This document shows, piece by piece, positions 22,746 to 30,068 of a DNA stretch of 36,181 nt. The stretch lies in contig JALHRK010000021.1 of the NCBI GenBank assembly GCA_022841505.1, forward strand, positions 557 through 36,737, in the 5' to 3' direction. Position numbers and translations under genes: made by a program. This DNA comes from Saprospiraceae bacterium (lineage in GTDB: Bacteria; Bacteroidota; Bacteroidia; Chitinophagales; Saprospiraceae). The first letter of the stretch is position 1; every line of letters begins with the position of its first letter. A model generated the notes under the pieces. The model ran no database searches and was not told where the DNA came from. It saw nothing but the letters and a program-made list of their open reading frames with translations.

Positions 22746-23764
22746 AAGAAAAAAAGCTCCTGCCTGATCGACATCCGCAGCACGATCTGTTCGTCTGCGA
22801 CGTGGCTGACGCGGTGCTGAAAGACGATATGGCTTCAATGGAGCATCCTTTTTTCTCCCTATCCAAGAAACCGGAAATCAGCGTGCGCCGCTATGAGAAT
22901 GGCAATAAGTGGATTGAGATCGTACCAAGTGTCCGGGGGCTGGCGACCATCTATGACAAGGATATTTTGATTTACTGCATTAGCCAGATGATTGCCAAGA
23001 TGAATGAGGGCAAAGCCCCCTCCCCTTATGTCAGCATTGTGGCGAAAGACTTGCTGGTGTTTATCAACCGCACAACGGGCGGCAAGGATTACGATGCGCT
23101 CAAGGAGGCGCTAGATCGGCTGGCTGGCACGCGCATTCATACCAATGTTCGTACAGGGGGCGAAGAGGAATATGAAAACTTCGGGTTGATCGAATCCTTC
23201 AAGTTGCGACGTTCCGAGAAAACAGGCCGTATCCTAGAAATTGCGGTGAAGCTCTCCGATTGGGTCTTCCGCTCCATTGCTGCGAAAGAGGTTTTAACCC
23301 TGCACCGAGATTATTTTCGCCTGCGCAAGCCCATCGAGCGCCGGGTGTATGAAATTGCCCGCAAACACTGCGGCAAGCAGGATAGCTGGCGTATCTCGTT
23401 GGAAATGCTGAAAAATAAGTGTGGTTCACGCGCCCCAACAAAGGGCTTTCGCCATGACATTAAAGAACTTGCCAAAGGCGACCACCTCCCCGATTACACA
23501 ATCCGCTTTGAGGAAGATATGGTCGTGTTCCATAATCGCACGACACTCAAGGAGATGGATTCGGCTGGTTTCATCTCCTACCCGGTATTAGATACCGAGA
23601 CTTACCATGATGCTCGAACCATCGCTCCTGGCTATGATATTCACCTTCTGGAACAAGAGTGGAAAAATTGGTGGTATGAAAGCGGAAAGCCCCCTCTCTC
23701 CGATCCCGATAAGGCATTTCTCGGCTTTTGCAAACTACGATATACCCGCAATCCTCATCCATAA
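22727..23764 (+). CDS. Replication initiator protein, RPA (RepA-like) family
   Basis: The 345 residues match the RPA initiator family throughout: DDMASMEHPFFSLSKKPE, GLATIYDKDILIYCISQM, LLVFINRTTGGKDYDALKEA, FGLIESFKL, LSDWVFRSIAAKEVLTLHRD, then YFRLRKPIERRVYEIARKHC. This is a winged-helix initiator that binds iterons and opens the origin with DnaA. The family is best known from alphaproteobacterial plasmids. The start at ATG 22727 matches the usual family N-terminus. There is no Shine-Dalgarno sequence, and iteron 7 covers the start, so bound Rep would block its own expression. It converges with the RHH gene across a 116-base gap. Confidence 0.93.
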   Translation: MVSDTPKEKKLLPDRHPQHDLFVCDVADAVLKDDMASMEHPFFSLSKKPEISVRRYENGNKWIEIVPSVRGLATIYDKDILIYCISQMIAKMNEGKAPSPYVSIVAKDLLVFINRTTGGKDYDALKEALDRLAGTRIHTNVRTGGEEEYENFGLIESFKLRRSEKTGRILEIAVKLSDWVFRSIAAKEVLTLHRDYFRLRKPIERRVYEIARKHCGKQDSWRISLEMLKNKCGSRAPTKGFRHDIKELAKGDHLPDYTIRFEEDMVVFHNRTTLKEMDSAGFISYPVLDTETYHDARTIAPGYDIHLLEQEWKNWWYESGKPPLSDPDKAFLGFCKLRYTRNPHP

Positions 23765-23782
23765 TTGGAAAGTCGTCAACAA

Positions 23783-23804
23783 GTAGACAAGCATACTTGT
23801 CTAC
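23783..23804. other. Inverted repeat GTAGACAAG/CTTGTCTAC, candidate parS (or terminator)
   Basis: Perfect 9-bp arms around CATA, in the gap after rep and the RHH gene. The half-site CTTGTCTAC recurs at 24858-24866 and a related GTCTACAAG at 24805-24813, in front of parA. Recurrence on both sides of the ParA/RHH genes favours a partition or operator site over a simple terminator. Confidence 0.5.
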
Positions 23805-23880
23805 AATCCGAGAGATATACAAGTTGTCTTTCCTACACCTCTGCATGTTAACATGCTGGCACTTAAGGAATGGAGCCAGT

Positions 23881-24150
23881 TCAGGCAATGGGTTTAAGAT
23901 GATGTTTCTCAAATAAGTCGTTGAGCGCTTCACCCAAAAGGTCTTGAACAGTGCTGTTCTGATCTAGTGCTAATTGCTTGAGTTGGCGGGATACAGCGGG
24001 ATCGAAAAACCCACTGATAGGTTTTTTCCCTACGCGGCCAGGCTGTATGCTCTGAGTTGAATTACTGGGTTTCTCAGCGAGAGCGACTGGCAAAACAGGT
24101 TTTTTACTGGCCTCATGCAGCGCGGCGGTGAGACTTGGCTTTTTTCCCAT
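23881..24150 (-). CDS. Ribbon-helix-helix partner of ParA
   Basis: This 89-residue protein has a disordered N-terminus (about 40 residues, Lys/Pro/Ser-rich), then KKPISGFFDPAVSRQLKQLA and STVQDLLGEALNDLFEKH, a ribbon-helix-helix DNA-binding fold. It is the same arrangement as the small partner encoded beside ParA on many alphaproteobacterial plasmids. It overlaps the 3' end of parA by 38 bases, so the two are translationally coupled. It probably acts as the centromere-binding factor (ParB/ParG role) and as operon repressor. Confidence 0.85.
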   Translation of the reverse strand: MGKKPSLTAALHEASKKPVLPVALAEKPSNSTQSIQPGRVGKKPISGFFDPAVSRQLKQLALDQNSTVQDLLGEALNDLFEKHHLKPIA

Positions 24151-24772
24151 CGTTTAATCCCATTTGTTGACAAACCCACACATATAAACGTCTCGCTTCA
24201 GCGGCAGCTTTGCCTTTGGGTTCATATTCCTGGGCGGCTTGACCTCCTGTCAAGGCGTGCATGAATGCAGCACGCTGGCGTAACTGCATCGGAGCAATAG
24301 CAATCCCATATCCTGCTACGGCAGTGGCCGCGTCCTCAGCCAAACTACCACGCGGCGGCACAGAATTCAGCACAACAGAAACGGGCTTGTTGGCAATCCG
24401 AGCAATATCAATCGTGTTACTGATGGCACGGAGATCAAGAATGGCTGGCCGACAAGGAATCAGAATCAGATCAGCAGCGCGGGCAGCGGCAAGGGAAGCG
24501 CTCTCGGAGTGGGGCGCGGTGTCGATGATCGCCAATTTTGCGCCGCCTTTTTTGGCAGCGTCCATCACACTCACAAGCCGGGAAGCCTGCGCGGAAACAA
24601 CTGCCGGGGTTTCATCTTTGCGGCTGTCTTTCCAGCTTGTCGCACTGGCCTGGGGGTCTAAATCAATAATAACGGCGGCATGGTCATGCTGCTCGGCAGC
24701 AATGGCTAAATGGATCGCAAGAGTGGTTTTTCCTGCGCCGCCTTTCTGTGAGAGAATCGCTATCACTTTCAT
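24113..24772 (-). CDS. parA: ParA-family partition ATPase
   Basis: The 219-residue protein has the deviant Walker A KGGAGKTT (10-17), Walker A' IIDLDPQASAT, Walker B AIIDTAPH and a late element VLNSVPPRG, as in short (type Ib) ParA/Soj-like plasmid ATPases. It moves plasmid copies apart by cycling on the nucleoid with its DNA-bound partner, here the RHH protein. It lacks an N-terminal HTH, so operon control would fall to the RHH partner. The upstream region (24773-24907) carries GTCTAC half-sites. Confidence 0.93.
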   Translation of the reverse strand: MKVIAILSQKGGAGKTTLAIHLAIAAEQHDHAAVIIDLDPQASATSWKDSRKDETPAVVSAQASRLVSVMDAAKKGGAKLAIIDTAPHSESASLAAARAADLILIPCRPAILDLRAISNTIDIARIANKPVSVVLNSVPPRGSLAEDAATAVAGYGIAIAPMQLRQRAAFMHALTGGQAAQEYEPKGKAAAEARRLYVWVCQQMGLNDGKKAKSHRRAA

Positions 24773-24804
24773 AGCATCTTATATACACGCCGAAGTGTTT
24801 ACGA

Positions 24805-24866
24805 GTCTACAAGTTTCTTTGTCTTCTCTTCCACTTCCAGACTTATTAGCCAGTATGCTTGTCTAC
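24805..24866. promoter_or_regulatory. GTCTAC half-sites upstream of parA
   Basis: GTCTACAAG (24805-24813) and CTTGTCTAC (24858-24866) share the core of the inverted repeat at 23783-23804. They are candidate operator or centromere sites for the RHH protein. Confidence 0.4.
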
Positions 24867-24907
24867 TTGATGACACATCTACTACTCTACTTCTAGGACA
24901 ACCAGAA

Positions 24908-25321
24908 TCACCCAATCCACGCCCTACGGGTGGATGAATAGGAGAGTCCTGATTCCGCCAGAATCGCTTTCAGCCTCGAAACCGGCTGTGTCTCGATCAG
25001 CTCAACCGCTTTCTCTTCCGGCAGGCGATAGAGCGCGATCAGCGCGGCGGGGAGGGCAGCTTTCATATGTCGATGGTACAGGGTGCGGCAGCTCGTGGAG
25101 CAAAACTTTGAGCGGCGGGTTTTGCCGAAAAACGTCCCTGTGCAATGCTCACATACCATAACCCGAAGCAGTATGGCTGGCCGAGTTTTCTTTGCCGTGC
25201 CGGATTGCTTTCTCTCCCGGTAGGCTGCCTGGCGGCACTTGTTGGAACAATACAACTGGTCAATTTTCCGGCCCTGAAATGCTTTTTTACAATGCCCGCA
25301 TTTGTGCGCGAGTCGGTTCAT
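24908..25321 (-). CDS. Small protein with two treble-clef-like zinc fingers
   Basis: The 137-residue protein contains CGHCKKAFQ then YCSNKCRQAAYRERK (Cys8, 11, 24, 28), and a second unit CEHCTGTFFG then FCSTSCRTLYHRHMK (about 58-85). Each is a CxxC...CxxxC finger followed by a basic helix, as in small phage and plasmid DNA- or RNA-binding proteins. The C-terminal 50 residues are helical with no named domain. The start has AGGAG nine bases upstream. It lies upstream of parA on the same strand, about 135 bases away. No specific function is assigned. Confidence 0.75.
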   Translation of the reverse strand: MNRLAHKCGHCKKAFQGRKIDQLYCSNKCRQAAYRERKQSGTAKKTRPAILLRVMVCEHCTGTFFGKTRRSKFCSTSCRTLYHRHMKAALPAALIALYRLPEEKAVELIETQPVSRLKAILAESGLSYSSTRRAWIG

Positions 25322-25502
25322 GCTTCACGCTCCTGCTGTAACGCGGTTAATCTCGCCCCGCGTAACAACCCGTTCCGTAAACCCCTGCGAAAAATCGGGC
25401 GGTTTTGATGACCTGCCCGCTTGTATCCACTTATTCTACAACTACCTTTCCGGTATCGCTAGTGGTGGAAAGTAAACGGAACGTTCCTATCTATTTGCAC
25501 TT

Positions 25503-25529
25503 AGTGCCACTGGCACTATAAGCCAGTGG
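25503..25529. promoter_or_regulatory. Two overlapping, mutually exclusive hairpins
   Basis: AGTGCC-ACT-GGCACT (25503-25517) competes with CCACTGGC-ACTATAA-GCCAGTGG (25507-25529), since they share 25507-25517. It could be an operator array of CCACTGGC half-sites, or a switchable RNA. Confidence 0.45.
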
Positions 25530-25564
25530 AAAATGTTGGGAAATCAAAGCCCCTCTGACCTTCC

Positions 25565-25584
25565 GAACGCGTGCGCACGCGTTC
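25565..25584. promoter_or_regulatory. Perfect 20-bp palindrome, candidate operator
   Basis: GAACGCGTGCGCACGCGTTC is perfectly self-complementary. It sits where the -35 box would be for the TATAAT at 25604. It is probably an operator, perhaps for the MerR-like protein encoded next. Confidence 0.6.
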
Positions 25585-25603
25585 CAGCACTTTCGATTTG
25601 CGG

Positions 25604-25609
25604 TATAAT
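25604..25609 (+). promoter_or_regulatory. -10 box TATAAT, implying a leaderless transcript
   Basis: Consensus -10 box whose last base is only seven bases before the ATG at 25617. A start site at the usual distance would fall at or next to the start codon. No Shine-Dalgarno sequence is present. Confidence 0.55.
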
Positions 25610-25616
25610 GGGGTCT

Positions 25617-26117
25617 ATGAACGACACCAACACCTACACCACGAAAGACATTGCCACCATCTTCAAAGTCAGCACTCAGACCGCTAAAATCTGGGCGCGG
25701 GAATTTGCGGATTATCTCTCCCCCACTGCTCGCCCAGAATCCGGCAAGCGTCGGCTGTTTACTGATGACGATGTGAGAATCTTCGCCCTGGTGCGGGAAT
25801 ATACGCAAGGCGGCTTCACCTTTGTCGATGCGCATGTAGCACTGAAGGCTGGGCAACGCGGCAACGTGCCAAGCGTGCCAGATGACATTATCCCGACACC
25901 TCCGCCTCAGCTCCTCGTGGCACTGCGAACAGAGATCGCCGCTTTAAATCAGCGCCTTATTCAGGAGAAAGCTCGCGGGGATGAAGCAACCGGGCAGGTG
26001 AAACTACTTGAACGGCTACTCGACAAACTTCAGGAACAGAAGGATCAGCAGACACGCGGGCTTTACGAGGAGATAGGCCACCTCAAGGCGCAGCTTGATT
26101 CGCGTAGTGAGGAGTAG
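25617..26117 (+). CDS. MerR-like HTH regulator with coiled coil
   Basis: I start at ATG 25617; the 28 codons upstream lie within promoter elements. The 166-residue protein begins with a MerR-type winged helix: TTKDIATIFKVSTQTAKIWA, then RLFTDDDVRIFALVREYTQG (wing and following helices). A Pro-rich linker (VPDDIIPTPPPQ) leads to a long coiled coil (about residues 100-165) rich in Glu/Gln/Leu. The layout resembles plasmid DNA-binding factors with an HTH plus coiled coil (KfrA-like or MerR-like) that act in gene control or segregation. It is convergent with the prim-pol gene. A 20-bp palindrome upstream is a likely self-operator. Confidence 0.75.
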   Translation: MNDTNTYTTKDIATIFKVSTQTAKIWAREFADYLSPTARPESGKRRLFTDDDVRIFALVREYTQGGFTFVDAHVALKAGQRGNVPSVPDDIIPTPPPQLLVALRTEIAALNQRLIQEKARGDEATGQVKLLERLLDKLQEQKDQQTRGLYEEIGHLKAQLDSRSEE

Positions 26118-26173
26118 AGCGCCCTGAATCCTTTCGCTGCTCTACGGCCTGCTGAGACGGTTTACGAAGTAAC

Positions 26174-27898
26174 CTACATTGGCCGCCACGTAGTAGCATC
26201 GCCGCAAAAGTCACATTCAAAGGGCGGCTCAAGCCCTGGCACTGACCATATTTGACCGCAATTACCGCATACAAAGGCAGCGGGCTTCCCTGTCACAACC
26301 TCCATACCTTTACCGAATCGCACCTTATAGAGGCGTTCGCCCGCTCGTCGCGCCCGCTCCTTCTGATGCTGCTGTCGGCGCTGCTCTCCCTTGCCAAGTG
26401 TTCCGGCTGGCTGGGCTACGCGCTCGTCCAGATCGGCATTTGTCATCACGATGGCCACATACTTTCCGCCTATCTTCGATACAAGGGAATGCTCCTTCAA
26501 ACGTTTAAGGGCGCGGGATACTTGGTATTTGGATAGCTTTGTCTGCTGCTGGATTGCGGCGGGCTTCACCGGCTGCTCTTGCTCCCTCAAGCATCCATAG
26601 ACCAGGTAAGCGGTTTTATGAAGCGCACCCCATTCCGCTGCATCGGGAAAGAGGGGAAGAGAATCTTGCGTAAGCGATACACTGACTCCACCACTGGTTA
26701 AATTAGTAGTGTATCGCTTACGCAATTTCTGAGTGGTTGCTCCTAGCCGGTAGAGATGGCCTCCGCTGTCTCGGTCTTTACCGCAGAAAATGAGATATTT
26801 GGCCGATTCCAGTCGTTTTAGAGCGGTGCTGGCGGTGTTGGGACGGATCCGCGCATATTCGGCAATTTCACGGGTTGCGGCGCGAAATATGCCAGTCTCT
26901 CCGGCGGTTTTGGCGCGTTTGCAACAGGCTAGGAATACGGCTCGATCAGTCTGCCCGGTGCGGCCTGCCCAAAGGTGTTCGTCTGCCCAAGCCTGCGCAA
27001 TCTGCCATTGTGCGGGACGGTTTTCTCTCCTTGCGGTAGGCTTGGCAGGGCTGCGGGGTTTACTATAGGCGCTCTGGATCGTGTCGCGTGTTTCCCGCTC
27101 TGGCAGCCCGATTTTTCGGGCAATGGGGATTAGGAGGCGCTGCGCGTCGTACTGGTCGTAGTCATTGCCTGCCAGGTCGCAGGCGGCGGTAAACAGGCGG
27201 TTGTTGCGCTCGCCCTCGGATGCGCCGGTTAGAATAAACTCACGGGTTGCAGCTGATAGCTCGCCAAAGGGCTGCGGCTCGCGTGGGGAAGGGCGGTCTT
27301 GGGTGATGGTCAAGCCTAACCACTGCACCTGCTGGGCGCTCACTTCAGGCGGCGTGGCGGTTTCCAGCTCGTCCCATTCATAGGTGCGCTTTGTGTCCGG
27401 GTGTAGGGAAGGGGGGCAAAGCACATAGCAGCGGTTGCCGCGTATCTCCATGTCTCTGCGTGTGCCTGGCGGGATATTTTTCACCTGGCCGTCAAGGCAG
27501 CGCAGATAGAGGTGGCCGCCGTCTTGCTTGCCCCGGCTTAGAACGGAGTAGATCGGGACGCCTGCACCGCGTAGCAGTTTCTTTTGAGCATTGAAAACGG
27601 AATTGGTTTCACAGTCGATCACGAACAGATTGCCGCTGGTGCGGCCAGTCATGATCGCGATATTGCAATTACCGCGAAACAAAGGTGTGATGTCCTCTGG
27701 ATTCAGCCTGGTATATTGCAGCATTTGCCAGGGATAGCCGCCTTTTTTGCCATAGGGCAGGGGGAAAACATTTAAACCAAGCATATGCAGTCGCATGGCG
27801 GTTTCCTGGATTGGGGAAATATCCGCAATCGGGACATGAAAAAGCTGCTGGGCTAAATCATCAATTTTGGGTGCGCGTTGCCGCCGCCGCTCGCTCAC
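26174..27898 (-). CDS. Bifunctional primase-polymerase (prim-pol) with HTH and zinc ribbon
   Basis: The start is GTG 27898 and the product has 574 residues. The N-terminal 200 residues are a prim-pol domain: GLNVFPLPYGKKGGYPW, IAIMTGRTSGNLFVIDCET with acidic Asp95 and Glu97, SRGKQDGGHLYLR (His129) and DMEIRGNRCYVLCPPSLHP. These enzymes make primers and extend them and are common in plasmids and phages. The middle carries winged-helix-like segments (for example REIAEYARIRPNTASTALKR and AAIQQQTKLSKYQVSRALKR). The C-terminus has a zinc ribbon (CGNCGQIW then CDFCGDATTW). No helicase domain is fused. This is the second primase on the replicon. Confidence 0.88.
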   Translation of the reverse strand: MSERRRQRAPKIDDLAQQLFHVPIADISPIQETAMRLHMLGLNVFPLPYGKKGGYPWQMLQYTRLNPEDITPLFRGNCNIAIMTGRTSGNLFVIDCETNSVFNAQKKLLRGAGVPIYSVLSRGKQDGGHLYLRCLDGQVKNIPPGTRRDMEIRGNRCYVLCPPSLHPDTKRTYEWDELETATPPEVSAQQVQWLGLTITQDRPSPREPQPFGELSAATREFILTGASEGERNNRLFTAACDLAGNDYDQYDAQRLLIPIARKIGLPERETRDTIQSAYSKPRSPAKPTARRENRPAQWQIAQAWADEHLWAGRTGQTDRAVFLACCKRAKTAGETGIFRAATREIAEYARIRPNTASTALKRLESAKYLIFCGKDRDSGGHLYRLGATTQKLRKRYTTNLTSGGVSVSLTQDSLPLFPDAAEWGALHKTAYLVYGCLREQEQPVKPAAIQQQTKLSKYQVSRALKRLKEHSLVSKIGGKYVAIVMTNADLDERVAQPAGTLGKGEQRRQQHQKERARRAGERLYKVRFGKGMEVVTGKPAAFVCGNCGQIWSVPGLEPPFECDFCGDATTWRPM

Positions 27899-27956
27899 GG
27901 CTAATAAGCCTTTCTTTTAACGCACGAGCTGGGACGGCAGATTAAGCCTCAAAGAC

Positions 27957-27984
27957 TTGTTTTGTCGTGAATGCGATGTAGAAT
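27957..27984 (+). promoter_or_regulatory. Promoter for the small ORF/type III RM operon
   Basis: TTGTTT (27957-27962) and TAGAAT (27979-27984) are separated by 16 bases. A strong ribosome binding site AAAGGGGG follows and ATG 28009 lies six or seven bases after it. Confidence 0.55.
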
Positions 27985-28008
27985 TGATTCAGACAAAGGG
28001 GGTTCATC

Positions 28009-28203
28009 ATGCCCCACTATAACCGCCCGCTCGTGTGGGTATATAGGCGCAAGCACCCGCGAAGTTTCTCAGGCTTATGGCGGGTGTTTGTACGTTTGGT
28101 AAAAATGGGTTTCCCCAACACCCCGAACTATACCGCGCACTATGTAGTGCTGCAAAAATTAGAGATATATCTTGTTGATATAAAGCGGATAGAAGGTTTT
28201 TAG
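28009..28203 (+). CDS. Small ORF carrying the repeated element (copy 1)
   Basis: The 64-residue ORF has a good promoter and ribosome binding site. The phrases HPRSFSGLWRVFVRL and NYTAHYVVLQKLE recur, broken by a stop and a frameshift, at 33661-33772 (SFSGFWRVFVIL and NYIAHEAVLQKL), and a shorter piece is at 5741-5771. In copies 1 and 2 the matches stay codon-aligned, so a real small protein family is possible. It precedes mod by 75 bases and could be a leader or control peptide of the RM operon. No family is recognised. Confidence 0.5.
   Translation: MPHYNRPLVWVYRRKHPRSFSGLWRVFVRLVKMGFPNTPNYTAHYVVLQKLEIYLVDIKRIEGF
28053..28162 (+). repeat. Repeated element, copy 1
   Basis: About 110 bases from GCACCCGCGAAGTTTCTCAG to GTGCTGCAAAAATTAG, with conserved ends and a diverged middle. 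It matches 33661-33772, and its last part matches 5741-5771. The left part can fold (CACCCGC with GCGGGTG). Confidence 0.75.
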
Positions 28204-28278
28204 CTATTTTTCATTGAAAAAGCTACAATTTACATTGATATTACAAATGCGTTTGCTTTGTGCTAGAAAGCGTTCAAA

Positions 28279-30066
28279 TTGCCGAATCTCACCTTTAAGG
28301 GAAAGAGTTTCGTTGAAAATCATCATCTTTCGATACCCTATCACCAGCTTATACCTAACGAGGAAGCAAGCCTGACTGATAAGGTTAGTTTGAATGACAA
28401 TTTAATCATTCATGGTGACAATCTTATTGCGCTCAAAGCGCTGATGCCGAGTTATCAAGGGCGTGTAAAGTGCATCTACATTGATCCTCCATATAACACA
28501 GGGAATGAAAGCTGGCGTTATAACGACAACGTAAATAGTTCCATGATGCAAGAGTGGCTAAAGCTAAATCGACCTGTTGATAAAGAGGATTTAACGAGGC
28601 ACGACAAATGGCTTTGTATGATGATGCCTCGCCTTAATTTGCTTAAAGATTTTCTTCGCGACGATGGGGTAATTTTTATCAGTATTGATGATAATGAGGC
28701 TCATCATTTGCGAATGCTCATGGATGAGATTTTCGGTTCTGCAAATTTCATTGCGCAACTTGTATGGGAAAAGGGCAGAAAGAATGATGCAAAACTTTTC
28801 TCCGTAGGTCATGAATACATGCTGGTCTATGCTAAATCTTTAGCTCGACTCAAAGAATTGAAAACCATTTGGAGAGAAACGAAACCTGGCGCAAAAGAAA
28901 TTTGGGAAGAATACCTTCTTTTGCGTGAAAAACATGGTGCTAATAACCAGAAAGTACAAGCAGCGCTAAAAGAATGGTTTTCTAATCTAAATGATAAGCA
29001 CCCTTCAAAACGTCTAAGTCGCTATTGGCGCGTTGACAAATATGGCCCTTGGCGAGATCGTGATATTTCCTGGCCGGGAGGGGGAGGGCCTCGCTACGAT
29101 GTGATGCACCCTGGTACTAAACAACCTTGTGCAGTACCGGAAAGAGGTTGGGGGTTTGCAACGCCAGAAGCCATGAAAAAACAAATAGATTTGGGGTTGG
29201 TGGTCTTTAGAAAGGATCATACTAAACCGCCTTTTCGCAAGGCTCATTTACGCCCTATCTCCGAGGAGCTTCTTGAAGATGACGAAGCTGAAATTGATGA
29301 TGAATCAAATGTAGATGGAGAAATTGGTACACAGGTGATGTCGAGCGTCATCTATAAACAAGCGCAAGTAGCCGTGAAATATCTTCGCAATCTTATGGGC
29401 GGTAAAGTTTTCAATAATCCGAAAGATCATGAGATTATCGCCAAAATCATAGATTATGTAACGCTACCTCATAATCATGATATAGTGCTTGATTCATTTG
29501 CAGGTTCAGGCACGACAGGCCATGCAGTTTTGCAACTTAATAAAGATGACGGCGGAAATAGACAGCTTATCCTGATAGAAACGGAAGACTACGCTACTAC
29601 CGTCACCGCAGAACGGCTAAAAAGGGTAATTAATGGTGTTCCAGAAGCCACAGACGAATCATTACAAAAGGGCATAAAAGGCTCTTTTAGTTTCTTCGAG
29701 TTGGGCAACCCCATAAATATAGATGCTGTATTATCAGGTGCTGGGCTGCCTTCCTATGAAGAACTTGCACGGTATCTCTTTTATACAGCCACAGGCGAGG
29801 AATTTGACCCGGATAGCGTTCTGGAAAAAGAAAACTATATCGGTGAAAGCACACTGTTTCACGTCTACTTGTTTTATAAACCCGATCTTGAGTATTTACA
29901 GAATACCTCGCTCAACCTGGATTTGATACGCAAACTCCCTGATAATCAGGAAAAACCGCGCCTTATCTTTGCGCCTACCCGTTTTGTCGATAACGAATAC
30001 CTGGAAAGACATAACATCCGTTTCGTGCAACTACCATTCGAGATTTATAGGTTTCCATCCAACTAA
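28279..30066 (+). CDS. mod: Type III restriction-modification methyltransferase subunit
   Basis: The start is TTG 28279; the N-terminus LTFKGKSFVENHHLSIPYHQ is typical of this group. The 595-residue protein has catalytic motif IV DPPYNTGNE (68-76) before the SAM motif LDSFAGSGTTGHAVLQL (about 411-427), the beta-class order of type III Mod and N4/N6 methylases. The central region (about 150-360) should include the target recognition domain. Mod methylates one strand of an asymmetric site and, with Res, forms the restriction complex. Res begins two bases after the mod stop, so they form one operon. Confidence 0.93.
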   Translation: MPNLTFKGKSFVENHHLSIPYHQLIPNEEASLTDKVSLNDNLIIHGDNLIALKALMPSYQGRVKCIYIDPPYNTGNESWRYNDNVNSSMMQEWLKLNRPVDKEDLTRHDKWLCMMMPRLNLLKDFLRDDGVIFISIDDNEAHHLRMLMDEIFGSANFIAQLVWEKGRKNDAKLFSVGHEYMLVYAKSLARLKELKTIWRETKPGAKEIWEEYLLLREKHGANNQKVQAALKEWFSNLNDKHPSKRLSRYWRVDKYGPWRDRDISWPGGGGPRYDVMHPGTKQPCAVPERGWGFATPEAMKKQIDLGLVVFRKDHTKPPFRKAHLRPISEELLEDDEAEIDDESNVDGEIGTQVMSSVIYKQAQVAVKYLRNLMGGKVFNNPKDHEIIAKIIDYVTLPHNHDIVLDSFAGSGTTGHAVLQLNKDDGGNRQLILIETEDYATTVTAERLKRVINGVPEATDESLQKGIKGSFSFFELGNPINIDAVLSGAGLPSYEELARYLFYTATGEEFDPDSVLEKENYIGESTLFHVYLFYKPDLEYLQNTSLNLDLIRKLPDNQEKPRLIFAPTRFVDNEYLERHNIRFVQLPFEIYRFPSN

Positions 30067-30068
30067 TC

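Larger units (their letters stand above)
25322..25616. promoter_or_regulatory. Divergent regulatory region with palindromes
   Basis: About 295 gene-free bases contain GGAACGTTCC (25478-25487), two mutually exclusive hairpins (25503-25529), a perfect 20-bp palindrome (25565-25584) and TATAAT (25604-25609) directly before the MerR-like gene. It probably holds the promoters of the zinc-finger gene and of the regulator. Confidence 0.55.
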
